From Planctomycetaceae bacterium (GTDB taxonomy: Bacteria > Planctomycetota > Phycisphaerae > UBA1845 > UTPLA1), in NCBI GenBank assembly GCA_006969385.1, contig CP030884.1:1674001-1738000 (forward strand): a stretch of DNA of 64,000 nucleotides. Reading direction: 5' to 3'. Every line of letters begins with the position of its first letter. Within the stretch, counting starts at the first letter, position 1. This document shows, in pieces, positions 8,581 to 16,858 of the stretch. The notes under the pieces are model-generated. The model saw nothing but the letters and a program-made list of their open reading frames with translations. It was not told the DNA's origin and did not search any database. A program made the position numbers and the translations under genes.

Positions 8581-8788
8581 AGGTGTATCGAGGGATGCGT
8601 CGAAGGTGGTGCGTGATTCCCCACACTTTCCTGGCGGAAAGGATGGGGCACCCGTTCGTTTCGATCACACCGTGAGCTTGTTGGTGCATCAAGGGATACA
8701 CCCTACGGGGATCACCGGTTACAAACCGGTGCCACAGCGCAGTCGGAATGTCGAAGCTGTGCGAAACCTATTGACCGAATGGTGTCTT
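8581..8788. repeat. Intergenic mosaic of palindromic repeats
   Basis: The short gap is almost entirely repeats: a GTGTATCGAGGGATGC hairpin directly after the stop codon (8583-8600), a CCCCACACTTTCC / GGAAAGGATGGGG hairpin (8612-8659), a second GTGCATCAAGGGATACAC hairpin (about 8684-8702) and the CACCGGTTACAAACCGGTG hairpin with CCACAGCGCAG (8713-8742). The open frame that begins at 8606 is this repeat array read into the next gene. Confidence 0.75.
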
Positions 8789-9274
8789 ATGAGATTTGAG
8801 TATCGCGTTACAAAATACGATCCGCGTCATCGCGATCAAGAGGGTCGGTACACGGTTGATGATTGGATATTGTTTAGCCAGATAGGGAAGGTCTTTAATG
8901 GTAAGCGATTCACGACTGATGACTACCTACAGGCCGAGAATGCATATGTTGATACGGCGTTGAGTTTTTTGACCGAAGCGGAAGCGTTGCCTGTTTGCGT
9001 TCGGCAGCTTGAGGATCCGCATGGTGAGGCCGCGAAGATTGGAGTGGCTGACTGTGATCTGCTCGATCGTGAACGGGTTGTCGAAATGATGCGTTTGGCT
9101 CTTCGGGCTCGTGCGTGGTGCCGGTTGGTCTCGAGCAATGCCTTTGTTCATTTTGGTTACGACTATTACATGTATATTGGTGTCACTGTTGACTGTAGTG
9201 AGTCGCGTGCACTGGCAGTATCGCGTGGATTGTTTGTTGAGGATTTTCGATCACCGTATCACGAAGATGGGTAG
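8789..9274 (+). CDS. Hypothetical protein, 161 residues
   Basis: The likely start is the ATG at 8789, giving MRFEYRVTKYDPRHRDQEGRYTVDDW; the frame upstream of it consists of repeat sequence. The protein has a regular alpha/beta look and repeated aromatic residues (ILFSQIGKVFNGKRFTTDDYLQAENAYVDTAL, AFVHFGYDYYMYIGVTVDC) and no signal peptide or membrane segment. The opening pattern YRVTKYDPxxRDxxGxYTxDDW resembles small uncharacterised proteins seen scattered in many bacteria, some near toxin loci, but I can name no family. GC content is somewhat lower than in the neighbours. Repeats flank it closely on both sides, which would fit insertion of the gene as a unit. Confidence 0.65.
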   Translation: MRFEYRVTKYDPRHRDQEGRYTVDDWILFSQIGKVFNGKRFTTDDYLQAENAYVDTALSFLTEAEALPVCVRQLEDPHGEAAKIGVADCDLLDRERVVEMMRLALRARAWCRLVSSNAFVHFGYDYYMYIGVTVDCSESRALAVSRGLFVEDFRSPYHEDG

Positions 9275-9290
9275 TCTGAATCGGATTTTG

Positions 9291-9370
9291 GTGCATCGAG
9301 GGATGCACAGTACGTGACACCGGCGTGATTCCCCACCCTTTCCTGTCGGAAAGGATGGGGCACCCGTTCG
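9291..9370. repeat. Two palindromic repeats between convergent genes
   Basis: A GTGCATCGAGGGATGCAC hairpin (9291-9308) is followed by a CCCCACCCTTTCC / GGAAAGGATGGGG hairpin (9324-9362) and CACCCGTTCG. The same two elements occur in the same order at 8581-8659. They sit between the ends of two convergent genes, where a transcript-end role is plausible. Confidence 0.7.
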
Positions 9371-9391
9371 AGTTACCTGCCCCGGATTAAC

Positions 9392-10699
9392 TTACATCCC
9401 CGGCGTCAGTCGATACGACTGTTCCCCGTAGATGGTGATGTCGAGGCCCTTGGGTTCGTCTTCTTCGGAGACGCGCAAGCCGAGGGTGGCTTTGATCAGG
9501 AACAGAATGACGAGCGTGCCGACGGCGGCGAAGGCCACGGCGGCGAGCAGGCCGATCACTTGCAGTTTGAACTGCTCGAACTCGCCGCCGATCAGACCGA
9601 CGGCGGGCGTGAAACAGAAGATGCCGGTTGCGACGGCACCCCAGGCACCGCCGACGCCGTGTACGCCAAAGGCGTCGAGCGCGTCATCGTAAAGGCCAGC
9701 CTTTTCCTTGAAATGCACGGCAAAGTAACAAAGCGGACCGGCGAGCATACCGATGACCAACGCCCAGCGCGGTTCCACGTGGCCGGCGGCCGGTGTAATG
9801 GAAACGAGACCGGCAAGAATCCCCGAGACGATACCGAGACTCGTGCACTTTCCTTTGTGCAGGAATTCGACGGTGATCCAGGCGAGCGCACCCGCCGCGG
9901 CGGCGGTCTGCGTGGTGGTAAAGGCGAGACCGGCAGTGAAACCGGAGACGGGCGATTCGGCGGCAATGGCGCTACCGGCGTTGAAGCCGAACCAACCGAA
10001 CCAGAGCAGACCGGCACCGGTGATGGTAAGGATAAGGTTACCGGGTTCCTGCGATTCACCCTCGATGGTGAGGCGGCGACCGATCATGATCGCGGCCAAC
10101 AGGGCGGCGATGCCGGAAGAGACGTGCACGACGGTGCCGCCGGCGAAGTCGAGCACGCCCATGTCGAACAACCATCCGCCGTCACCCCATACCCAGTGGG
10201 CCAACGGGCAGTAGATCAGCGTGGACCAGAGGATAATGAAGATCACGTAACTCGATAGTTTCATCCGTTCGGCAACGGCACCGCTGATGAGGGCGGGCGT
10301 GATGATCGCAAATTTGCCTTGGAACATGACGAAGACGAGTTTGGGAATGCCCTTGTCGCCGTACATGGAATGAAAGTCGATACCCGCAAGGCAGAACTTG
10401 TTCCAATCCCAGCCGACCACGCCGCCGATGCTGTTACCGAAGGCGATGGCGTAGCCGACGACGATCCACTACACACCGAGAATGGCCATGGCGATCAAGC
10501 TGTGCATCATGGTCGATAGCACATTCTTGCGCCGCACGAGCCCGCCATAGAACATTGCGAGGCCTGGAATCATCAGCAGCACGAGGGCGCAACTGGTGAA
10601 CATCTAGGCGGTACTGCCGGCGTCGATCTGGGCGGCGGCGATGGCCGCGGCATCGGCGATGGACTGCGGTTCGGTGGCGAGGGTTTCTTCGATGGGCAT
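9392..10699 (-). pseudogene. amt: Ammonium transporter interrupted by two in-frame amber codons
   Basis: The product is an Amt/Rh-family channel for ammonium uptake. From the ATG at 10699 the frame is continuous for 436 codons except for TAG at 10604-10606 (codon 32) and TAG at 10469-10471 (codon 77). The sequence reads DAGSTA-*-MFTSCALVLLMIPGLAMFYGGLVRRKNVLS, then LIAMAILGV-*-WIVVGYAIAFG. In relatives the first position is Trp (DTAWM) and the second is usually Gln, Glu or Leu, each one base from TAG. Everything else is intact, including the twin histidines (HVSSGIAAL, about residue 192; HGVGGAWGAVATG, about 347) and the Phe-gate region FQGKFAIITPALISGAVAER. Restart after the stops would lose the first one or two membrane helices. 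TAG is used as a normal stop in neighbouring genes. Best reading: recent pseudogene; readthrough is an alternative. Confidence 0.8.
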
Positions 10700-10956
10700 A
10701 TACCGTGTCCCTTGTGTGTGGTTGGGCGGGCGGCCGAGTGTTGCTGGAAAACTAGAATCTGACGCGAACTGCGACACGGCGCGGATTGTGAACGGTGTGG
10801 TGAGATCGTCAAGGGCGACTAAAGCGGTTTACTGAGGCTAGGGCCGCTTTTCTGGTTGACGGGTATGGGCGGCGTCTCTAACGTGCAGGATGCTACTGAG
10901 AGTTTAACATCCGCCGCCGCGCCGAGCGCGGTCGTTCGGATTTATTGGAGTTGCTT

Positions 10957-11997
10957 ATGAATCTCGTCACCGGGGCCACCGGTCTGTTGGGTAGTCATAT
11001 CGTCGAGCAGTTGCGGCTGCGGGGTCGGGCCGTGCGTTGCTTGGTGCGACGGGGTGCCGATACGCGTTGGCTTAAGCAGCAAGGCGTGGAGTTGGTTGAG
11101 GGCGACCTGACCGACATCGCATCGTTGGAGCGCGCCTGCGACGGGGTGCAATGCGTGTATCACGCGGCGGCGCGCGTGGGCGACTGGGGACCGTGGTCGG
11201 AGTTTCAGACGATCACGATCGACGGCTCGAAGAATTTGTTCGACGCGGCCGAAACGTGTGGTGTGCCGCGCTTCATTCATATCAGTTCGATCAGCGTGTA
11301 CGGTCATCGCAACGAACGCGGATTGACGATCGACGAAACGCAGCCGCTGGGCGTGAAGGTGCATAAGTGGTCGTACTACACGCGCGCGAAAGTGGCCGTT
11401 GAGCGCGAGCTGTGGCGACGCGCCGAAGAAGGCTGCAAGGTGAAGTTCACGGTGATTCGGCCGAGTTGGTTATACGGTCCGCGCGACCGCGCGACGATCG
11501 CGCGCATCTCGAAGTTGATTCGCACGAAGAAGGCAAAGTTACTGGGCAGCGGCGACAACATCTTGAGCGTGGTCTATGCGGGGAATGTTGCCGAGGCGTG
11601 TATTCTGGCGGCGGATAATCCGGCGGCGGTGGGCGAGGCGTATAACTGTTGTAACGATGGCGACATCACGCAACGCGAGTACTTCAATTTGCTGGCCGAT
11701 GCGTTGGACGCGCCGCGCGTGAAGAAAGTCGTGCCGTTCAAAGTGGCGTCTAATGCTGGCTTTGTGTTGGAAGTCATTGGTCACATGTTTAAGTTGAAGA
11801 AGCCGCCGTTGATCACGCGTTATGCCGTGTGGTTGATGGGGCGCGATACGTATTTCACGGCTGATAAGGCCCGACGGGAATTGGGTTGGGAATCGACGGT
11901 GAAATATACGGACGGCGTGCCACGGACCATCGATTGGTTTGAAGGTAGGCAAATATCTCCGCCGGTGGCGCCGCGCGAGCCGGCGCTGGCGTCTTAG
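10957..11997 (+). CDS. NAD(P)-dependent epimerase/dehydratase (extended SDR)
   Basis: A 346-residue extended short-chain dehydrogenase. The Rossmann glycine motif is at the very N terminus (NLVTGATGLLGSHIVEQL), and an acidic DLTD and an HAAARVGDWGPW segment follow. The catalytic residues are visible as Ser in ISSISVYG (about residue 113) and Tyr141/Lys145 in YYTRAK. The overall pattern, with LIRPSWLYGPRD-like residues later (VIRPSWLYGPRDR), is that of the 3-beta-hydroxysteroid dehydrogenase/isomerase-like branch, whose members act on sterols, hopanoids, olefin precursors or nucleotide sugars; the substrate cannot be told. I chose ATG 10957 because GGAG lies just upstream and the Rossmann strand starts there; a TTG 12 bases earlier is less likely. 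It is divergent from amt and close to the Nudix gene downstream. Confidence 0.88.
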   Translation: MNLVTGATGLLGSHIVEQLRLRGRAVRCLVRRGADTRWLKQQGVELVEGDLTDIASLERACDGVQCVYHAAARVGDWGPWSEFQTITIDGSKNLFDAAETCGVPRFIHISSISVYGHRNERGLTIDETQPLGVKVHKWSYYTRAKVAVERELWRRAEEGCKVKFTVIRPSWLYGPRDRATIARISKLIRTKKAKLLGSGDNILSVVYAGNVAEACILAADNPAAVGEAYNCCNDGDITQREYFNLLADALDAPRVKKVVPFKVASNAGFVLEVIGHMFKLKKPPLITRYAVWLMGRDTYFTADKARRELGWESTVKYTDGVPRTIDWFEGRQISPPVAPREPALAS

Positions 11998-12086
11998 GCT
12001 CTTTGAGACGCGTGAGTTCATCTCCTTTTACGCAACCCGACGAGCGGCCCGATTCGACGATGGCACATCGCACGCGCGAGGACCCC

Positions 12087-12467
12087 ATGCGCGGCGTGAT
12101 CGGTATCGTGCGCGATGGCGAGCGTTTTCTTGTTATTCAACGCGCAGCGACGGTGCGGGCGCCCTTGAAGTGGTGCTTTCCCGGTGGCGAAATCGAAGAC
12201 GGCGAATCGGAAGAAGATGCGTTGGCGCGCGAGTTGCGCGAAGAGTTGAATCTTACCGTGCGCGGTCTGCGACAGTTGGCGGTGCGCGAAAAGCACGACG
12301 GTCGGTTGTTGCTGTTTTGCTGGGCGGCAGAGATCGTGGCGGGAAGACCGACGCCGAACCCGGCGGAAGTGGCGCAGTGCCGGTGGGTGACGCTGGATGA
12401 GCTGCGCGATTGGGATGAATTGTTGCCGGGAACGATTGAGATTGCGGCGCTGGCCGTGCAGCGGTGA
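12087..12467 (+). CDS. Nudix hydrolase
   Basis: Nudix enzymes hydrolyse nucleoside diphosphates linked to another group, often as housecleaning. The full Nudix box GX5EX7REUXEEXGU is present as GEIEDGESEEDALARELREEL (about residues 35-55), preceded by WCFPGGE. The protein is about 126 residues, a usual size for a single-domain member, and resembles the MutT/8-oxo-dGTP group, though the substrate is not determined. I favour ATG 12087 because AGGA lies five bases upstream and the first beta strand (GVIGIVRDGERFLVIQR) begins there; ATG 12060 and TTG 12003 are in frame alternatives. It follows the epimerase gene by 89 bases on the same strand, so they may be co-transcribed. Confidence 0.88.
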   Translation: MRGVIGIVRDGERFLVIQRAATVRAPLKWCFPGGEIEDGESEEDALARELREELNLTVRGLRQLAVREKHDGRLLLFCWAAEIVAGRPTPNPAEVAQCRWVTLDELRDWDELLPGTIEIAALAVQR

Positions 12468-12529
12468 AGCTGATAGCGGTTTTGATTTCTTTGAGAAGCG
12501 TTGCGATCGCAATGGGTTTTAGCGATCCG

Positions 12530-12660
12530 TCTGAGATCAAATTTGAAATCTCGAATCATGTCCAATTTGAAGTTTGAAATTTGAGATGAGATGTCAAATT
12601 TGAGACTGGAGACCGGAGACCAGAGATTGGAAATTGGAATTCGGAGATAAAAGAAATTTA
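12530..12660. repeat. AT-rich simple repeat of TTTGAAATCTGAGAT-like units
   Basis: A low-complexity stretch in which variants of AAATTTGAAATCT, TTTGAAGTTTGAAATTTGAGAT and GACTGGAGACCGGAGACC follow each other. It is clearly richer in A and T than the flanking DNA. It translates to repetitive ISNFK/FEIS-type peptide in several frames and is not a gene. Confidence 0.65.
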
Positions 12661-12857
12661 GTTCCCGGGCATTCGTCTTCATATTTCGGCGTAACGATTG
12701 TAATACGGATTCCATCTCATTTCGCGCTGTAGCGAAAGGCAATTGCACAATCACCTTCGACCAATTGCGCCGATTCGCCATTTTCTCCGTCCGGTCGTAC
12801 GCGCGGTTTGAATCTGGATACGCTCTAAGCTGTGTCCAGCGGAGATTTTTTGGTACT

Positions 12858-12960
12858 GGTATCGTTTGATCTCTGCCACGGGGAGCATCGGCGTCTCGCC
12901 GGTGGGAAAAACGAATAAGCACCGCCGGGACGGCGATGCTCCCCCAATCGATACCACTAC
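12858..12960. repeat. About 100-bp palindromic dispersed element, copy 2
   Basis: This is the better-preserved copy of the element at 1958-2063. Outer arms GGTATCG and CGATACC pair exactly; then GGGGAGCATCGGCGTC pairs with GACGGCGATGCTCCCC with one bulge, around CTCGCCGGTGG / CACCGCCGG and a loop AAAAACGAATAAG. The entire unit could extrude as a cruciform or form one long RNA hairpin. It lies just past the stop of the small gene at 12986-13153, as copy 1 lies past the stop of the HEAT gene. Confidence 0.75.
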
Positions 12961-12985
12961 GAATTTTTTGGTCGCCACTTTTGAC

Positions 12986-13153
12986 TTACCCCAATCCATC
13001 CAAAAGGCCACCGAAGAGTGCGGCGATGATTTCTGCGATACCGCCGCCGACTTCGACGATGAGTTCGAAGATAGTGCCGAAGCCTTCGATGAAAAGGTCG
13101 GTGACGAATGCGGTGACGCCGTTGCGGTCATTGACGGGTGGCTGCGGGGGCAT
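12986..13153 (-). CDS. Small hydrophobic/amphipathic protein, 55 residues
   Basis: This gene is short and easily missed. The ATG at 13153 has a strong AAGGAG eight bases upstream (13162-13167). The product starts MPPQPPVNDRNG and continues with an amphipathic to hydrophobic helix of about 40 residues that alternates aliphatic residues with acidic ones (VTDLFIEGFGTIFELIVEV, GGGIAEIIAALFGGLLDGLG). It could be a membrane-associated small protein. No homologue is known to me. The frame ends in TAA and the ribosome site argues for real translation. It stands apart from other genes, followed by the palindromic element. Confidence 0.6.
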   Translation of the reverse strand: MPPQPPVNDRNGVTAFVTDLFIEGFGTIFELIVEVGGGIAEIIAALFGGLLDGLG

Positions 13154-13436
13154 GGCCGGTTCTCCTTGAGACTGACGGTTTCGTTCACGATTAAGTTGTA
13201 CGAAATTGGGAGGTGTCTCTCAGTGAGAATATGGCGCGAAATTTGTAACGGGCGGGGATTTGCAGTGGGGTTTCTATAACGGGAAACCTACGAGCGATGA
13301 GACGACTTCACGAATAATTGCGCCCCGGAATGATTTGTCGGCATCCAGCGCCAATGAGCCGGTACTATGGCGCAGCGGTCGCTGTCAAACTTGAATTGGT
13401 CCCGCCGGTACCACAGTCTTGGTTCTGGGAACGCCT

Positions 13437-16073
13437 CTAATCTTCGACAACGTTCGACGCCAATTGTTCGGCGGCGTCCGGCTTGTTCATTTTTTTCATC
13501 AGGTCGATGAGATCGCCGAGCGCGTTTTGGGCCTGCGTGTGTTCGTTACCGAGTTTGTTTTTGATGATGGAATATCCCGCACGCATCGGCGCTTCGGCGT
13601 CGGCAAGGCGGTTCATCTCCATCAGGCAGCGGCCCTGGCTGTGTTTGAGTAGGCCGTATCGATGATGGTCGGCCGGCATGACGCGCTCGGCAGTGGCAAG
13701 CAAGTCATCGAGCAATGGCAGCGCTTCTTCATGTCGCTTTTGTGCCATCAGCACCAGCGCCATATTGCGTCCCATCGTGATTTGGCGGTCGGTTTGATAA
13801 TCTTCGATTGGGCCAAGTGCATTCAGGACTTTTTGCATTTCAATCTCGGCTTCATCGAGCTGTTCCACTTCGAGCAGCATCATGGCGAGCGTGTTGCGCC
13901 AGGTTGCCAACGCCGGATGATCGGGCGGCAGCATGGTCGAAGATGCGTCGATCGTTTGCCGCATGAGTTGCTCGGCGCGCTGATACTCCTTCAGGTCGTA
14001 GAGAAGATTGGCGAAGTTATTGGTTGCCGAGAGCGTGCGGAAATCCGCCGGTCCGAACGCGTTTTTGCAGCCTTGTATGAGGTCATCGTAGATGGGCTTG
14101 GCAGCTTCATAATCACCGAGCGCTGCCAGCAGGGAGGCGAGATTGTTTTTCGCGAGGAGGGCTTCTTCGCTGGATGGGTCGAGATTCTTGTCGCGGTAGT
14201 CGTGGACTTTGCGGTAATAAATCAATGCGTTCTTATAGTCCCCGACAGTTCGCAGTGCGCTGGCATAGCTATCCATCGCGTTGAGCGTGGATTCGTGCTC
14301 GGGGCCGTTAATGGCGAGTCGTCGATCCACCACCGTCTTCAGAATGGCAAGCGACTCGTCCATTTCGCCGAGATTGGTGTGGCACATGGCGATGCTGCGT
14401 TGAATGACGAGGCGGTATTCCTGTTCGTCTTCGAGTTCGGGATTGATCGATCCGAGCGCTTTCTCGAATTCGGCCTTGGCCTTCTCGAACATGCCGAGAC
14501 CGAAGTAAGCGGCTCCCACGGCTTCGTACATGCGGGCGCGGGTTTCGGGCGTGCCTTCGAAGCGGTCGGCCAACAGCGTGTCGGCGCTGTCGAGCACATC
14601 GACGACGCGTACGTCGTGGCCTTGTTTGGCGGGGTCGGGCGCTTGCAACAGCGTGACGAGGAATTCTTGGACGGCCAATGAGCGCTCGACTTCGAGTTGG
14701 GCGGCGGCTTCGGCGGCGCGGGCTTCTTTTTCGGCGGCGCGGGCGACCGTGGCTTGTTCTTTTGCAACGCCTTCGGCGATCTGCGCGCGTACAAACCCGA
14801 TAGTGAGCGCGACGAACGCGATGGCAAAGCCTGCAACGAACGCGCGATTGCGTCGGGCGAACTTCGATAGGTGATAGACCGTGCCGGCCGGTCGCGCCAT
14901 TACGGGTTCGTGACGCAGATAGCGGCGGATATCGTTGGCGAACTCGGCGGCGGAGGAGTAACGCCGCGCCCGATCTTTCTCGAGCGCCTTAAACAAGATG
15001 CTCTCGATATCACCGCGCAGGTGTCGGTTGTTGGTGCCGGGTCGGGTAGGGTCTTCTTCGGCAATCACGCGCGCGGCATTCACGATGGTCTTGCCGCGCA
15101 CGTCGTATGGCAGGTTGCCGGTGAGCAATTCGTAACAGATGACACCGAGGGCATATACATCACTACGAATGTCTAAATCCTTCGACTCGCCGCCGACTTG
15201 TTCGGGGCTCATGTAGGGAATGGTGCCGACGAGTTGACCGGCATCGGTTTGCATGGTGGCCAAATGTTCGGTATCGACGAGGCGAGCCACACCGAAATCG
15301 AGCACCTTGGGTTGCGCGCCCAAGCGCGCCACGGCGGCTTGCCGAGTGGTCGAGCCCGTTCGGTCGGCGATCGACGTGGCAGAGGCGTCGGTCGGCGTCA
15401 CGAGAATGTTGCCGGGCTTGAGGTCGCGATGAATCACGCCGCGTTGATGGGCGTGATGCACGGCGTCGCACACGGCGGCGATCAGATCGAGGCGCTGGTG
15501 AATCGTCAGATGTTCGGCGGCGGCGAAGCGCGTGAGCGGTTGGCCTTCGACGAGTTCCATCGCGAAGAACGGCTGCGGGCCGGCATCGGTTTCGGCCACG
15601 CCCGCTTCGTAAATTTGAGCGATACCGGGGTGTTGCAAGCGACCGAGCGTTTCGGCCTCGTGCTCGAAGCGTCGCATCATTTGGGCAGACGCGGCACCGG
15701 GTTTTATCACCTTGAGCGCGACCGTGCGGCGCGGTTTTTCTTGTTCGGCGCGGTAGACCACGCCCATGCCGCCGGTGCCGAGCACGTCTTTGATTTGGTA
15801 GTTACCGATGGTGGTGCCGACGAGGGTCTTCGGGTCGCTGTCGGCGGCGATATTCGATTTACTGAAACCGGCGCTGGTGAAGGTGAGGCTCATCAGCGAT
15901 TCGAGAAAGTCATCATCCTTCTCGTGATGCAGGCTCAGCAGGCGGCGCACTTCTTCGAGCACCTCCGTCGTTTCGCCGCTGAGGGTTTCGAGAAAGGCGG
16001 TGCGCTCGCCGACGGGTCGTTCCAGTGCCTCATTAAAGAGCGCCTTGGCGCGTTGATAGGTTTCAGGCGTCAT
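13437..16073 (-). CDS. Membrane Ser/Thr protein kinase with C-terminal TPR repeats
   Basis: A Hanks-type kinase of about 878 residues. After an N-terminal helical segment typical of these kinases (PETYQRAKALFNEALERP), the kinase domain spans about residues 85-370 with the Gly-rich loop GTGGMGVVY, Lys in VALKVIK, HRDLKPGN, DFG in LDFGVARL, and MSPEQ. One membrane helix follows (AFVAGFAIAFVALTIGFV, about 415-432). After it come a coiled-coil, Ala/Glu-rich segment and about eight tetratricopeptide repeats that would lie outside the membrane. The kinase likely phosphorylates cytoplasmic targets in response to something bound by the TPRs. I chose ATG 16073 (AAGGTG upstream) over GTG 16085. The start lies inside the 3' end of the ECF sigma gene, a translational coupling seen for planctomycete sigma/kinase pairs. 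Confidence 0.93.
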   Translation of the reverse strand: MTPETYQRAKALFNEALERPVGERTAFLETLSGETTEVLEEVRRLLSLHHEKDDDFLESLMSLTFTSAGFSKSNIAADSDPKTLVGTTIGNYQIKDVLGTGGMGVVYRAEQEKPRRTVALKVIKPGAASAQMMRRFEHEAETLGRLQHPGIAQIYEAGVAETDAGPQPFFAMELVEGQPLTRFAAAEHLTIHQRLDLIAAVCDAVHHAHQRGVIHRDLKPGNILVTPTDASATSIADRTGSTTRQAAVARLGAQPKVLDFGVARLVDTEHLATMQTDAGQLVGTIPYMSPEQVGGESKDLDIRSDVYALGVICYELLTGNLPYDVRGKTIVNAARVIAEEDPTRPGTNNRHLRGDIESILFKALEKDRARRYSSAAEFANDIRRYLRHEPVMARPAGTVYHLSKFARRNRAFVAGFAIAFVALTIGFVRAQIAEGVAKEQATVARAAEKEARAAEAAAQLEVERSLAVQEFLVTLLQAPDPAKQGHDVRVVDVLDSADTLLADRFEGTPETRARMYEAVGAAYFGLGMFEKAKAEFEKALGSINPELEDEQEYRLVIQRSIAMCHTNLGEMDESLAILKTVVDRRLAINGPEHESTLNAMDSYASALRTVGDYKNALIYYRKVHDYRDKNLDPSSEEALLAKNNLASLLAALGDYEAAKPIYDDLIQGCKNAFGPADFRTLSATNNFANLLYDLKEYQRAEQLMRQTIDASSTMLPPDHPALATWRNTLAMMLLEVEQLDEAEIEMQKVLNALGPIEDYQTDRQITMGRNMALVLMAQKRHEEALPLLDDLLATAERVMPADHHRYGLLKHSQGRCLMEMNRLADAEAPMRAGYSIIKNKLGNEHTQAQNALGDLIDLMKKMNKPDAAEQLASNVVED

Positions 16074-16641
16074 GAGCGTCTTCACCTTGGTTGAGTTCGC
16101 CGCGCAGGAAGGCTTTGGCCATCGTCCATTCGCGGTGTACAGTGCGCACGGAAACGTCGAGCGCGGCGGCGATTTCTTCCATGCTAAAGCCGCCGAAGTA
16201 TTTCATTTCCACGACTTTGGCTTGTTGTTTGTCGAGCGCTTCGAGCTTCTTGAGGGCTTCGTCGAGTCCAATGAGGTCGAAGCGCGAATCGTCGGCGGGG
16301 ATGTGTTGATCTTCGAAGTCGATGCGCTGGCGATCGCCACCGCGTTTGCTGCGGCTGCGCGTGCGCGCATGATCGACGAGGATGCGCCGCATGGCCACGG
16401 CGGCGAGCGCCGTGAAGTGGCCGCGGTTTTGCCAGTTGACGCGGGTTTGATCGAAGAGTTTGATGAACGCTTCGTGTACGAGGGCGGTGGGTTGCAGCGT
16501 GTGGTCGGCGCGTTCTTGTTGTAGGTAATTGGCGGCGCGCTGGCGCAGTTCGTCGTAGACCAGCGGCAAGAGATCGGACGCGGCGGCGGGGTCACCGTCT
16601 TGGGCGGAGATCAGGAGTTGGGTGGCGTCTTGGTCTTGCAT
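16063..16641 (-). CDS. ECF-type RNA polymerase sigma factor
   Basis: A 192-residue sigma factor with region 2 (DLLPLVYDELRQRAANYLQQERADHTLQPTALVHEAFIKLFDQ, about 25-70, and GHFTALAAVAMRRILVDHARTRSRSKRGG) and region 4 (LDEALKKLEALDKQQAKVVEMKYFGGFSMEEIAAALDVSVRTVHREWTMAKAFLR, about 125-182). The pattern DELRxxAxxYLxxE...LxPTALVHEAF is that of the TIGR02999-like ECF group common in planctomycetes and acidobacteria. There is no anti-sigma gene. Its stop codon overlaps the start of the Ser/Thr kinase gene, so kinase control of the sigma factor is a reasonable inference. Its target promoters cannot be derived from the window. Confidence 0.93.
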   Translation of the reverse strand: MQDQDATQLLISAQDGDPAAASDLLPLVYDELRQRAANYLQQERADHTLQPTALVHEAFIKLFDQTRVNWQNRGHFTALAAVAMRRILVDHARTRSRSKRGGDRQRIDFEDQHIPADDSRFDLIGLDEALKKLEALDKQQAKVVEMKYFGGFSMEEIAAALDVSVRTVHREWTMAKAFLRGELNQGEDAHDA

Positions 16642-16858
16642 GGCTGCTTGCTTAGCCTCGAGTCATCGAGAGCTATTGACGGTCGTTCCGAACCTTACAA
16701 GTTTGAATTATACCGCGTTAGAGAGGGCGTGTTGCTGGCTGTTTCCCTCTCAACGCGCCTATTTGGGAGCGGTCCAGTCAGGCTTGGATGGAATTTCATT
16801 AGAGAGTGGACCCCGAATGCTAAGTGGTCAAGCGTTGACAGCGTTTTAGCTACCGCAG
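16642..16858. other. Short intergenic region upstream of the ECF gene
   Basis: The 217 bases between the DUF4241 gene and the sigma gene should hold the sigma/kinase promoter on the minus strand. I do not see a clear housekeeping promoter, repeat or gene. Confidence 0.3.

Noticed and set aside
8606..8788. N-terminal extension of the 8789 gene back to 8606
   Set aside because: The extension is translated palindromic repeat and has no ribosome site; ATG 8789 is preferred.
10469..10606. Pyrrolysine insertion at the two TAG codons of amt
   Set aside because: The family has Trp and Gln/Glu/Leu there, Pyl is not known in Amt proteins, and TAG is a normal stop in adjacent genes.
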